The notes under the pieces were generated by a model. That model worked only from the letters and a program-made list of their open reading frames with translations, had not been told where the DNA came from and did no database searches. Position numbers and translations under genes: made by a program. Below are positions 21,580-33,540 of a stretch of DNA of 64,000 nt, in pieces. Origin of the DNA: Rhexocercosporidium sp. MPI-PUGE-AT-0058 (lineage: Eukaryota; Ascomycota; Leotiomycetes; Helotiales); contig JAGTJL010000013.1 of assembly GCA_020746875.1 (NCBI GenBank), forward strand, positions 1,240,001-1,304,000, in the 5' to 3' direction. The first letter of the stretch is position 1, and each line of letters starts with the position of its first letter.

Positions 21580-22968
21580 ATATTTAATTACTTTAATTTT
21601 GCAGCGGTGCGCAGTAAATTTCGGCGTGCAGAGATACCTGGAAAGGGTAGGCGTCTGCCCAGTTCCCTTTGTGGGAATCTGGGGTTGTAGCATCCCAGTC
21701 AGGAACCCATGATGGCAAATAAGGTGTCGACTTTCTGCGACTACGTGGAAGAATAATCGAAAGACTGCCACTGATCTCAATGGACTGTTTGGCAGTAGCA
21801 GTGACTTCACCCCTGTAGTCTACAGTACTCTCGTAGTCGTCGCCGCCAGAGGCCATTCTGAATATTGAGTAGACTTTGTCGCGCGCATTCCTCGCAGTAG
21901 TATTTCAATGTTGAAGAAGAAGCTTCTCTAAAGTACGGACGCTGCGGTCCGTTAGGTTCTGGACATCAACCCTGGCACTACGAAGTCAGGAGAGGTCAAC
22001 AAATCGATCAACACTATTGATCGTGCGTTCTATCTTGGGACGGTTGATAAATCTACGTCCGCCCCAGTTTACACGCTGGTCCCAAAGAACTCTTCAGTCG
22101 TCAGCCGCTGAAACACTACGATTGCATTCCAGGGTATTGTAGTGCCGCAACTTTTGACTTTCAATCGTGAAGCAGAGAATATCTCTTGAATGATCCAGGT
22201 TCCATGTCAGCTAGGGGTCGAGTCAGGAACCTAATTGGTCAGGACAATGCACAATGCAACACATTGAGGCGACTTTAAGGAAGCAACTTTAGCTATGCGA
22301 AAATAGTACCCAGCTCTCATAGCCGAAGACATGCACGGCGTATGGTAGCTGACATCGCCAAAGGTGCAGTGGTAGGTTCAACTGAGAGGAGGAAAACCTA
22401 CTAAGATCCAGCAAAAAATGCGCGATAGGTCTCACAGAACTCATGCTCCTTTGATCCCAGAGCTTGGAAGAGGATCAAATGCCGTCGACTGGCATTCCGT
22501 TCTCTGAAGATTTGATCTGCAAGCGTCATGACGCGCAGGCTTCTCAATTCGTGGTCACAAATCCGTGCGATGACCAGTTTAGCATTTTCTAAGATGGAGT
22601 TCATGAGGCTGACTTGACGATGCCTCTCTTCCAGATTGTCTTGGTCTATACAAACATAGTGCGTCTATCCAGAAGACTCTGCTGCCTTTCGGGCTCCATA
22701 GATGGTGGAGGGCATTGTAGAAATTTTCCTCTACAAAAACCCGAAAGCCATCGATATCGATGTGGTTCAATGGAAACCTGCCTCGGCGGCAATCCGGCTG
22801 TTGACAACTATTAGGTGCACCGGCGCAGACGTAGGAGTGGGTAACATAGCGACGATGCGGATTCCGGAGACTAGTTGGTGTGAGATTGCATCTTATCCCT
22901 GCCGCGCTAGATTCTGGATATAACGTCAGAATCCCGAATTGTTGTTGTTCCCCTCGTGCATGGTTCAA
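21580..22968 (-). pseudogene. HET-domain (heterokaryon incompatibility) pseudogene, frameshifted and 3'-truncated
   Basis: HET proteins trigger cell death when genetically different hyphae fuse. Three fragments on the minus strand fit the family. The N-terminal domain (22968 downward) has FGILTLYPESSAAGIRCNL, YVTHSYVCAGAPNS (for the usual YxALSYxWG), DIDGFRVFVEENFYNAL and VFWIDALC. The next part of the same motif, IDQDNLEERHRQVSLMNSIL, is in another frame: one extra base near 22650-22662 breaks it. A later part at about 21593-21900 has DKVYSIFRMASGGDDYES and YLPSWVPDWDATTPDS, as in HET proteins downstream of the domain. The region between is not cleanly open, and the 3' end runs into AT-rich RIP-like sequence at 21580. 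Sequencing error at the frameshift is possible, but the truncation argues for a dead gene. Confidence 0.75.
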
Positions 22969-23930
22969 ACCATGTTACGGATAAGGACCATTGTGTAGTT
23001 GGGTGTCTGTGGAGGTTGAAAAGACAGTCGCAGATCATTGTGGGGGGACTGGCACCTCGAGGACTCTTTCAGCACCGCTCCTCTAGGAATATAGATGTTA
23101 GCTGTAGTCTACTCGGATCTGGTATATCGAGGGTAGCGGCGATGATATCGTTACATATAAGCTATCTGATAACTTATGCTGCGCCTCGACACGGGCCTGT
23201 CATTCACCGACCAGCTGTTGTTTCTTGGTCTTCTGCTGTCGACCCTCCCTTCATGGTTCCCACGTCCACTTCGGTTGACCATGATCCTCATTTCAAGTGA
23301 GTGGCAATATCATTGCAGTTAGCAAAGCTGGCAAAATAATTGCATAGTACGGAACGTAAACCCCTCCAAGCCTGGAATGCAATACATTGAAGCAAGAGAC
23401 ATGAAGAGAGAGGAGATGAGCCGCCGTGAGAGCAGACAATCTGTCTCTTAAAAGAAAGATAAAAGATATGTGCTGGTACTCCAAGGCAGATTGAAGACGA
23501 GGCTGGATAACGAAAGGGGAATTCAGACAATATCACGCACATGGCCCGCTCACCAGCTTTACTTGCTCACCGAGAGGCTTGATCTAGGGTTTGTGGACGC
23601 CATGGACAGCTGGTCCCACTTGATGTTGTATTTGAGACCCCAAGTGTGATGTGAGAGATGCGGCTGCAGGTGGCTGTTCTGTTGGTATCCAATGAGGATG
23701 CTCATGATTCCCAGCCTCGCACCTTGTTCTGGACTACAGGCTAACTTGTAGACGATAATATGATTGGTAGATAGATAAGAAGAAGTATGCCTGGATAGAT
23801 CGAAGTCCTATACAGGGAAATGGGAGCCGGAAATGCACTGGTAAAGACAATCATCTACCCCAAAGCTCCAGGACGCAAATGCAGCAAAAGAAAGACCTAC
23901 ATCTAGCAGACAAGCCGCCTGATCAAACGT
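22969..23930. other. Intergenic, no gene recognised
   Basis: Several overlapping short frames occur on both strands but none shows conserved motifs or plausible splicing. It holds the 3' flank of the AnmK-like gene and the upstream remnant of the HET pseudogene. Confidence 0.5.
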
Positions 23931-25412
23931 CTAATCCTTCTGCTTCACAATCAACTCCTTTACTTCAGGCAGACCTTCCCATCCTCTGCCTGCACCGCCA
24001 AACACCACACTCTTCTCGATAACTTCCCTCCATCTCAGACCCGGCGCTAGTTTCCCAGTAATGGTATTCGGTCTCCTGACGTCGGCATTGGTAGGCACGG
24101 CGAGTGCTCGTCCGAGCAGAGCTTCCATTGCCTGCATGGCGAAGCCTACGGCTTTCTTTGCATTCGATGGTACACCAGTCTTATCGAACGACCCGAATCT
24201 TGCACCTGGGAATTCGTTCTGGAGATCGTGGATGAGCTGCACGTTGAACATTCCACGACCGTCGACTACAATATCGGAATGATTTATCGCGTCTCGTCCC
24301 GGGCCGTACTGTAGCATTTGCTGAGCTATACTTGCCGATGTAAAGCGAGTCAAGGTTGCTATTGTATCGGCCGGTGTGCACCCTCGGTATGCACACATGT
24401 CGACGACACGGTTCGCCATATCGTCACCATAGATCTCGCGTGCGGTTGTTTTAGGTGGCCGAGTGCTTAAATATTCGTCGCTGTTGAGTAGTTCCTCCAC
24501 TACCTCGTGGCAGATCTCCCCAAGGAGTAAAGAGGATCCGTGGTCTACATCTGGATCAAATCCAAATCGTCGGAATGCCGCATCGATCATGGAAGTGCCT
24601 GGGCCAGTGTCCCAGTCGTACATCGCATCTATCCCACCTTTGTTATCTGCGGGAATGAAACAGACGGTCGTGATGCCGCCAATTGTAATGCAAATCTGCA
24701 TTCGCACGGGGTGGTGGAGGAGCAATCCAACGAGATATGCAAATAGAGGAGCCCCTTGTCTCCCGACTGCTTGCTCGGCTGTACGATAGTCGGATACCGT
24801 CGTGACCCCGGTCTTTGCAGATATCACTGCTCCTTCTCCGAGGCACATGTTCGACCTGTGTTGCCCTTTCGGCGGTGACCCAGTTAATGTTATTAATTGT
24901 CCTCCTGAACCAATCAAGTCTATATCATCCACAGCGATCCCATGTTTATGGGCGAAGATGTGAATTGCATTTGCAAAGGTGTGACCCATCTCTGCATCCA
25001 TCTGTGAGAGCAAACTCGGAGGGGCTGCATCTTCTCGCAGCATGGAAAGGATATCGGCTCGGATCTTTGAGGGCATGATGACAGAATCATACTAGACTTT
25101 GTCAGCTCGGCTTTATTGGCGTGGAGTGAGAGCAATTACCTGGACGATATCTAGACATAGCGGCGCCTCAGGCGATTCTTGGGTAAATCGACATAGCGCG
25201 AAGTCGATGTCATGCATTGTCGTTCCAGACGTGACTCCAAGGACCAGCAAACTCAGGCCAGGGCCCTTTTCCTCGGCAGATGGCGACGGTGAACTCGACG
25301 TGTCGGAGTCTCCATTGACTTTTGACTGCAAGGCCTCGAGGTATTTGTGCCCGACTGGAGTTCGCACTCGCCCCTTTGGAGCAGGAATAAGACCCTTCAT
25401 TGTCCTCGCCAT
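23931..25412 (-). CDS. AnmK-like protein (anhydro-N-acetylmuramic acid kinase family)
   Basis: Model: exons 25412-25140 and 25091-23931, intron of 48 nt (GTAATT..TAG), 477 residues. Bacterial AnmK opens the 1,6-anhydro ring of anhydro-MurNAc and phosphorylates it during peptidoglycan recycling. Family motifs in order: GVTSGTTMHDIDFAL (59-73; family GLMSGTSxDGID, nucleotide-binding), SDYRTAEQAVGRQGAPL (191-207; family DFRxxDxAxGGQGAPL), IGGITTVCFIP (228-238; family IGGIANxTxLP) and YDWDTGPGTSMIDA (249-262; family FDTGPGNxxxDA). The Asp of DTGPG is kept. The usual GCHGQT reads GSGGQL and the Asn of GGIAN is Thr, so substrate preference may have changed. Fungi lack peptidoglycan, so the substrate is uncertain: another anhydrosugar, or imported bacterial wall fragments. 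No signal peptide is evident; probably cytosolic. Confidence 0.85.
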
Positions 25413-27278
25413 TGATGTATCGTCCCAGCTCGCATCAGGCTCATTTCGCTGAACGCTACAGCTTCATCCCTCGTGCGTATTACCCAGCCTAGCCTAGTCT
25501 GACGGTAGGTAGGTAGGTAGGTAAGTCTTGGATATAAGTAGATGTCTTCGGGGGAAGAGGCTCGCTTTGTGGTTGTGGTTGTGGTTGGGGTTGCCTTTCA
25601 ATGCCGTGCTAGACTGATCTTGACGCTGACTAGTCGTTCGTCTTCTCTGGTCTCTCCACTTTACATAAGGGAAGAATGGAGCGATCTGCGCTCTGTATTG
25701 TCAGTAACCAGTAGTCAGTAGGGAAAGAGGAGGTTTGTAGCTGTGGAGGAGGAGAGGGAGGAGGGTTAGCCGCCTGCAATAGGGTCGATTAGTCAATGAT
25801 AGCAAACATTTCGTATGGGCGTGAGTGAGCACGCTTTTCCCGGCAGTAGGGAGGTGTGAGCAAAACAGCAATAAGCCGCGTGAAGTGGACAGGTAATAAG
25901 AAGTGGGTGATATTTTGGTTGTTGGTTTTCGTGAGGCGAGGCGGGGGGGGAGAGGCTGGCCATCCATCCATCTATCCATTCATCACCATCACCTCGACCC
26001 AGGGAGAAAAGCGCCCAAAACGGGAATCCCATCCTGTGTGGCGTCCTGAGGCATGAGACACTAGTGTCAGGCATTAAGTGGGGTTGGTGGGGTTGGTGGC
26101 TGAGGACGGGCACTCAGACTGGCTCCCTTACCTCCCGACTGCCGTAGGCAATCACTCTAAGTAGTTGGTAGCGAGCTCCCCAGCATGGACATCAATATGT
26201 CTTTGTTCAATCGACTTTTCGTTCTCGTTTTCTTACTGTACCTCTCCCAAGCTTCTTAGTAATGCGGCTGGATCCATCGGCTTGCATTTCGACATGTCGC
26301 AAGGCAAGCCCGCAGATAACACAGATCATTAGATTTCAAGTCCAGGAAAATCTCTCCCTGGCCGCGCGAGAAGGAGGGGCGTCACCAAGTAGTGAGAAGT
26401 GTTCCTATTCGAAGGCTTTTCCCATTCCATGCAAGTGTCCTCATCAGTCACTTGTTGAAAGTACTGCTTTTTCCAGTGAGTAATCCGCTCTATTCCCCTT
26501 GGTGTATGTATGACTTGTATGTGAGAGCGATTGAAGATCTTTCCAGACGTCTAAACCTGTCTAGCTCTTGTCCCTACGTATCTTTCATGTCACTGCTCCT
26601 GGTGAATTTATTTCGCTTCTCTTGTGTGTTCTTTCTTATAATCAATCAGGCTACTTCGGACTGCGTATCTCAAAACGGGAAGTTCTTACAAATCCCTAAA
26701 ATATGCCAAGAACAAAGCCTGTCTTGAGCCAACCTTGCAGATTGCAGATAGTGATCCTCAAGGTCTCTGTTGCCAGCTTAGTTCCCTGCTCGGGATTTTC
26801 TCACTCTGGCTTCTTCCCCGGATTGATGGCGTTTCCCTCGCTCGAAGTTACGGTCTCAAGATTGTTAAGAGACAAGCTCGGCCACGATAGTTCCGTAGCT
26901 GGTAGTACTTATTAACTTCGTCTGTGGCTATTGGTATTGGTCAATAAATCGAATTATACTTTACGTCACATGAGCATGAGCAGGATACCTCAGAGGCTTG
27001 AAATTTAGAAAGTCTTCGCTTGACTGGTCACCGCCGGGTATCTCGGGTCAGCCTGGCGTCCCTGGGATACAGCTCCCATTTGGCTGTGTGCAGGAAATCC
27101 GAGCCTGTCTGTTGCCGAGCAATCAGATCACATTTGCACCAAAATTGAATCTCATTGGTGTTGTCATCAAGTTATTTATCAAGATACTCGAATGTGTCTA
27201 CGTCGAAATAAATCAGACCTCTCACTACCCTCCAAACTCACCCAACCCATCCCCCTCTTCAAAGCCAGCCGCGCTAAT
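25413..27278. other. Intergenic / 5' flank of the AnmK-like gene, no gene recognised
   Basis: Contains a (AGGT)n microsatellite at about 25505-25523, a (GTGGTT)n-like run near 25570 and purine-rich stretches, as in fungal promoters. Short frames at 26262-26483 and 26392-26727 show no family resemblance and are not called. The 27000-27278 segment is 3' flank of the broken OPT gene. Confidence 0.5.
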
Positions 27279-30207
27279 CTAATTGAGCTCCCCAATACCA
27301 GGCCCAAAGTACCCACCCTTCTCCAGCACAAACCTGGTACAGGCCTTCCCCTCACAACCCATTGAAACAACATTGTTACCCCACCGGTTCAACTCGACCT
27401 CACTCTACTGAAGACCAAAGAAGATGATGATAGCCGCAATAACAATTGCCGAAGACCAAAACGCCGAGAGGATATAATTGTACTATTCGCACGGCCAGTC
27501 AGTAAATTGTCTCGCATCTTCAGAGCTTTTGGTTTTGGATTCGATGGGATGCTCACCTTGGCCCAGAAGGCAAGATAGCTATTCTTTAAGAACACCATGC
27601 CGAACCCCCCGAGTGGAACAGTAGGCCACACATAACTCAAACTGTATGGCGCCTAGTTGAGTGGTCCATACAGCAAGACGACAGGATGAATTTGTCTCAA
27701 CTACGTCTGCTTTGGTAATTTATTTTGCGCATAGAAGATTACGAATGGGAGGATCAGGCCGATCGGGAAACCAACGAGCATGGCGGTACATTGCCCGTTT
27801 TTGCCAAATATTTTGTGTGGACCAAGGGTACCCCATAGCACAGCTGCTGTGAAGAACGTTTTGATGCCAGGACATGTAAATTTGTTGGACTGGTTAGGCG
27901 TGCAGACTTCCGGGAACTCATTGATCTGAAAGTTCAAGACGCCGATACAAACGAATGTGGAGACAAAAGTGGCGATCATCTGCCCAAAGAATGTGTGACG
28001 AGGTGGGATCTTAACGTAATGTGCAAGTTTCATGTCGTTGGAGAAACACACACTGCGTGGGCACAGGTCACGTATCCGTAACCTTGGAAGTATTTCATGG
28101 CGAGTGCGTTTCTGGCAACCCAGGTCCCGCCAATGAACTCGGCGAGCACGTTGGGTGTCACTTCGATCCCGGTCATAGCTGTGATGAGGCCGATTGGGAT
28201 GACGAAGACGAGGCAGAGTGCAATGCCATACGACTCCGACGGAAGTGTAGGTCTCTCAACCTGCGATACTAGCACACGAAAGTGCGACGGCTACAACGAG
28301 ACAACCTATGTACCACCACTCCGAAACTATGAAGGTCAGCCACTACTCTACACACACAAGGTCTGAACTTGCCTTCTGGGTACTTCGACATGAGTTTGTT
28401 GTGGATATCCACATACTCCTCCTTATTTTCTGACTTGCGATACTCTTGTATAGATTCTTGAAGCCCATCCTAATCTCATGGCCATGATATAAGAAAGAAT
28501 ACGAGATAGCAGCAGAGTAGATGCCAAAGTAGACGAGATAAACGACGAGATTAGCGGCACCGAGGGATGCAGGAGAATAAGCTTCGTACTTGACGGGGTC
28601 GAAGATACCTCTTGAATCGATGGTACTTGAGACGTTGCAGCGTGCCCAGAAGCGATCCCAAACTCGGTTGGTGTTGATGGGAAGGTAGGAGGTGTTGTAT
28701 GAATTCGTGTAGCAGAGACCTAGGACAACGAACATAGACATGAACATGCCAGCGAACTTGTTAGCGGTATTGAAGAAAGGCACCATGAAGGGGTCCTACA
28801 CAAAAATTTTAGCATGAATGAATTTCAACGTCTTAGATCAGGATCTGGATCAAAAAGAAAACGATCATGATTCAGCTAAATGTCGATAGGGCTGTAAAGA
28901 TATAGTTGGGGAACCAGAACCAGACAAAAATGGCCGCAAAGCTCCAAGCGACGAATTTGAGCCGGGAGACGGTAATGATCTTTTTGAGGGTGCTTTGAAC
29001 CGCTGAGCAAGTTAGTACGGGTTCTCCAGCAGGACTTGCTACGAATGAACAAAGTCAACAGAAGGTATGCAACTTACGCTCGTTCATTTCCGAATGGAAG
29101 GCCGCATTTAGAGCAATAGCCACGAGAGACGCAGGCCAAACACAGAAAGAGGGATAAACTAGGAACCGTTTGCAAAGACCGGCGATGCCGTCACCGATAA
29201 AGTTCGTTCCGAGACACATGAGGAACTGATAAGCGAAGCCTCTGGCATAAGGCTGGTTGAAAAATTGGGGAAGGACTTGAGTCCAGATAATGTAATCGGT
29301 GTATGGAGTGTGCCAGCCGATATTGGCCATGATTGTAATAAGCATGTGCTCTTTCTTTGAGAATTTCCCGGGTTTCAAGCCATGCCTGACGCCAAAGAGG
29401 GTGAAGCCAACATCGGGAAGCCAGGCAGCGGCAGCGCGTCCGATAGGATAGAAGAGTAATTAAGCGACGTTAGCCATGACAGTGATGTTAGGCTGACGAA
29501 TTGAGAACATCTGGTTGATGAATGCGAGGACTGTGACGAAGGAAGGACAAATTACCCACGCACGGATCGTGGAAGATGGGGTAGAGGGGTCGTCAGTGTT
29601 GTCAACAACAGCTCGGACTTCGGAGTATGGACTGTTCGCAGTAATCAAGGCAGCTTCTGTCTTCATCTCCTGGATGATATCTGCATGTTTTTCTGGGTTC
29701 TCAAAGATGTTGCTGTCCCCGGGGAACTCACGGATCCTTTCGATGACATGGATGGGGAATTTAGGATCTCTTTCGTATATTTTCATCACCTTGATCATGA
29801 TCTGGGAGGTATATGTTAGTGATGGAAATACACCCAGGGGTTGGTAGCATGCATTGCGAGTTTCCTCGAGGTCGAGATTCTTTGCACCCTCCTGAACTTG
29901 GAGGAGATCCTCCCTAGGAACACTGAGTTCACTGATATTTTGTTATTCAGGCGTCCGAAGGAACTGATAGAGGTGACGTACTGTTCATATCTTTCGATGG
30001 ATATGTCTTCAATTGAATCAACTGAATGAGCTGCTGGCTGAGACTACTGTCAATCGAAGCGATGAGATTATCGTTGGCAACTTACGCTTGGACTTTCTTC
30101 TCATCGTCGCTGCCATCGTACACTGGGGGTGCATTCTGCACCGTCTCGTTTGTTGCCATCGTGATACTGTAGTTCTCGGCGCCTTCTGTGTCGCCAGAGC
30201 TTGACAT
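27279..30207 (-). pseudogene. Oligopeptide transporter (OPT family) pseudogene
   Basis: OPT proteins carry small peptides and related compounds across membranes with 12-16 helices. Nearly the whole protein is readable on the minus strand. The N-terminus is MATNETVQNAPPVYDGSDDE (30159 downward), followed by VPREDLLQVQEGAKNLDLEE, MIKVMKIYERDPKFP, then INQMFSIRQPNITVMANVA and KPGKFSKKEHMLITIMANIG. Next come VAWSFAAIFVWFWFPNYIF, MVPFFNTANKFAGMFMSM, ERPTLPSESYGIALCLVFV and LGPHKIFGKNGQ, ending in WGNNVVSMGCEGKACTRF. Breaks: TAA at 29462-29460 where Gln is expected, TAG at 27655-27653 where the family has Trp (LNWAPY), and TAG at 27407-27405. About 40 residues are missing between LSTF and DPFMVPFF (near 28800-28880), where the residual sequence has stops. 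The frame is otherwise preserved with ordinary introns, so inactivation looks recent. Frame remains open upstream to 30273. Confidence 0.85.
29460..29462 (-). other. RIP-type nonsense mutation in the OPT pseudogene
   Basis: The sequence reads NVA-stop-LLFYPIGRAAAAWLPD, while OPT proteins have NVAQLLxYPxGR here. CAA to TAA is a C-to-T change in CpA context on the coding strand, the preferred RIP site. Confidence 0.65.
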
Positions 30208-31055
30208 GGACTGAATGCGATGCCACTTGGTCAAAGTGGGAACATCAACGACTTTATGCTTTCTCTCCTGCAATTGTAGTCTGCGTTCTCAATTAAGCCT
30301 TATCGTACAAGATCCTGGTCCAGATTAACAAGAGACAGGCGGAAACGTGACCTGGTGAGAAGGTTGGGATACCGATAATGTCATTCAACCTATCATACTG
30401 CATGTTTCAACAAACCAACGAGCAGGGAGATGCAAAGTAATTGTCACCTGCTTTTTTCGTATTGAGGGCACCGGATTACAGGTCTAGGTATTGTGGTTGA
30501 TACTCAACATAAGAGGACCAACTCAATTCCAAACCTAATTTGGTTTTAACGGCTTATGCGAGAACTTTATATCGACTACAGTGAAGCACTTGCTCTCATC
30601 ACCACAACGATACTTGTAAATAAATCCATTGCTGTCAAACTCAACAATCTCTGGGGATTGGAGTCAAGCCTGTCAAGGTCAAAAGTAAATCGGCGAATGA
30701 GACAAAATCAACTCAAAAAGGCTCCCTTATCAGTCGGCCGAAGTTTTTCCCAAGCACGCCCAGAAAGTCCAAGACAATGAAGCACCACAATCCACATACC
30801 GGAGGCCCTATTTGAAGTAGCAATCCAATTAGATCGTTGTGCATAGTGGCGCGCGGAGTTGACTGAATGTCACTATACGATACCGAAGCATCGTCTCTAA
30901 ACGTCGTCACGCTCATCATCTGGGTATTTACCCAAGCTCATTATGAAAACAGAAAGAAGAAGACGGGACGTTGAATTGCCGATACTCCTCGACCAACCAG
31001 CTGGTTCAGATAAAAGCAGATACAACAAGCTTAGCCCCACGGGGGCTTTGTTAAA

Positions 31056-31084
31056 CACGTGAGATAGGGTACCCTCTCCACGTG
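31056..31084. promoter_or_regulatory. 29-bp near-palindrome with paired CACGTG boxes
   Basis: CACGTG-AGATA-GGGTACCC-TCTC-CACGTG: two E-box/Cbf1-type hexamers in mirror arrangement around the perfect 8-bp palindrome GGGTACCC. CACGTG is bound by bHLH factors as dimers. No adjacent gene could be identified, so the function is inferred only from the symmetry. Confidence 0.4.
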
Positions 31085-32087
31085 CTGTTATGGTAGACCC
31101 TGCTTCCCCGAGAATAACTTGGCGCAGCTTCTCGCTACATTGGTAGCCAGAACGAGAAGGTGGAAAGTCTTTTGGAATGCGAGTTTTCGTGAACTTAAAG
31201 TTGGGAAAGCACTGGACGCTAGTACGTGAAATCCATGTATCGAACTTCCAGTCCCAGAAATCGAGGAGCTCGATAGATAAGAATGACGAGCTGAGTATGG
31301 ACACTTGCTTAGTTCAAGTCGACTCGGTGTGCGAGACTCCTCGATGGTTTTCTCGATGGTGCAATCTCGAGATTCTTTGGTTCGATCGATGCATCCAGCC
31401 AGTTGTACTTTGTATTTCGCTCGATTGTTACCCACCGTGACCTACCTTAAGGGTCCTTCTGACCCCGCTTGATGATAGCACATAACATATATCCATGAAT
31501 GAGGCAGGTGGCGGGTCGACATATTCGCAAGCCTTTCTTCTGTTGCTATTCCGCTTCGCCCTCCAGGGGGGTTGAAAAGGCTTGAAGGCTCCTCTATCAA
31601 TCCGAAAAGTACACAAGTAGGTGGTAGGCTGTCCTTCCAATCAAAAACCTGTGCGGCCATCGAGTGAAATGTATTATTACTGTCACCTAGATATTTTCTC
31701 TCTTTATCGTCGATTTAGAAAAGCTTCTCCGTTTGACGTTGATCGTCCGTGGAGATGGTTGTCAGGACATCGTACATGGGCAACCTCTCAACGTCTCCGG
31801 GAAAGTAACTAGGAACGTGAGTAAGTACTCGACACAGCCTTCGTCGGATACCATCTGCTGTACTTCTTAGGAGTTGCTCATGATTTGAAGGTATTTATAT
31901 ACCCAACAGTGCTCCTTCGCTTACTTGCTTGTGATACCCATTCAAGATGTCACCCCGTTAGTCAAACCACTCCCCATGTCGTGAATTGTAGGTGGACTCA
32001 AACAAAGGCTCACAATATCGCCTGTGTAAGGAAAGCTGGATTGTTCAAAGTGGTTGAAGGCCGAAGTGAAAATTTGCCGATTGAAGA

Positions 32088-32125
32088 GGACGGGATCTAG
32101 TCTGAAGGACGGGATCTAGTCTGAA
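32088..32125. repeat. 19-bp perfect tandem duplication
   Basis: GGACGGGATCTAGTCTGAA occurs twice without a gap, followed by a partial third copy (GGAC). Probably a replication-slippage duplication. Confidence 0.85.
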
Positions 32126-33540
32126 GGACTGGACCGAGACGAATACGAACCCGAGCTCAATGTGAGTACCAGACTGGCTAAAGTCTCTAGGTATTGAGCT
32201 GCTCCTGGATTTCCTGACCAACGATAAAATGATACGACTACTGCTTTCCACTATTATTTCGAGTTAGTTATCAAAAGAGATTGTGGAAGAGCATTTCGCG
32301 ACGAACATAGCTTTCGTGTCGAGCCTTCGAAGCGATGCGCGGGGACGTTGTCGACGAGTCGAGATGCCGCGAAACTTACTTCACTATATAAAATGAGAAG
32401 GAGTTTGTGCCAAGCAGTTAATAACTTGGGGGACTGTCTCGTCTTGTATGAATTCACAGTCTCGCTTACAGTTGAGTCATTTGCTTTTCGATTTGTCGCT
32501 GAAGAATAAGCTCGGCCAAGCTTTCGTCCGTCATTAACCAAGCGCTTGGCGATTTACAACTTGGAAATGAATAGATTGCTCCTCTTTAATCTTTATAGTC
32601 TACGAAGTGCCGAGTTTTTGGGTTACTGTGGATTTACTGGGTGCTAAACAGCGCTTGTACAGCCCTTTCCAAGAAGCGGACTGGTAGAATGTCTCCTATA
32701 TGCCAATGCTCAAAGCATCTGGGTTTCGGTGAGCACGTTGGTAGTTTGATTCGTACCGATCCAACCTATTATCTTATTTGACCGCAATTAGGTAGCCTCG
32801 GGGTTTTCATCGTTAATGTAGACATGAGCTGAGGGCATCAGCATCAGCATGGACTCAAAAACACCATCTCTTTCTAGGACCAAAACCCTTTTTCGGCATC
32901 AGCGCTACTGTAGGTACTATAGCACATTTCTTTACTTACGGATCCCCTCCCAATGCTCGGCCGGGGCTGACAAGGCAGTAACTTTGTCACCACCCAAGGG
33001 CTGATAACTTGCCACCTCAACCTTTGACCTCTCACACTGGGAATTTGACTGCGAACTTGAGGGCAGGCACAAAGATGAATTCGAAGAAGGACGACAGAGA
33101 GATATGTGTTTCTCAACAACCCGAAGCTACTAATGCATCTTCACTCAACTTGTTGCTCAACCCAAATTCTGAGCACCAGAAGCTCAGCCGCCCCCTCCAC
33201 AAATTTGCCACTCCACTCATATCACCCCTCCTAAGCCCCAGCCCCGTCCATCCTGCCCTTCAAAACCCCTTCCACAATCTCCCAGAGAGCAAGCAATAGA
33301 ACTCCGCCAACTCACAGCCTTATCGCAACATACGATACTCGTTTGTTGCATGTCGCACGTCGAGGTGGCAAATCCTCGAATCTCCAAACGGCGCAGCTGC
33401 AGCAGCCACTTTCTTAGCTGCATGAGCTCCCCTTGCTCCTTTGGGGTCTAGATGCATGACTCGGCTGTTGTGAGTGTAACGAATGCGACGTGAGCGGGGC
33501 GTTTGTGCTATGATGTGCCGTGCTGTATTATAATTGTAAT

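Larger units (their letters stand above)
30274..33540. other. Long non-coding-looking stretch I
   Basis: No frame longer than about 135 codons and no recognisable motif on either strand. Notable small structures are the hairpin AGCCCC-ACG-GGGGCT at 31033-31047, a 29-bp near-palindrome with CACGTG at both ends (31056-31084), and a 19-bp tandem duplication at 32088-32125 (GGACGGGATCTAGTCTGAA twice). Could be long regulatory DNA, unrecognised ncRNA, or decayed genes. Confidence 0.5.

Noticed and set aside
30897..31304. 135-codon minus-strand frame
   Set aside because: Crosses the hairpin and the CACGTG near-palindrome and has no recognisable motif; overlaps other equal-quality frames.
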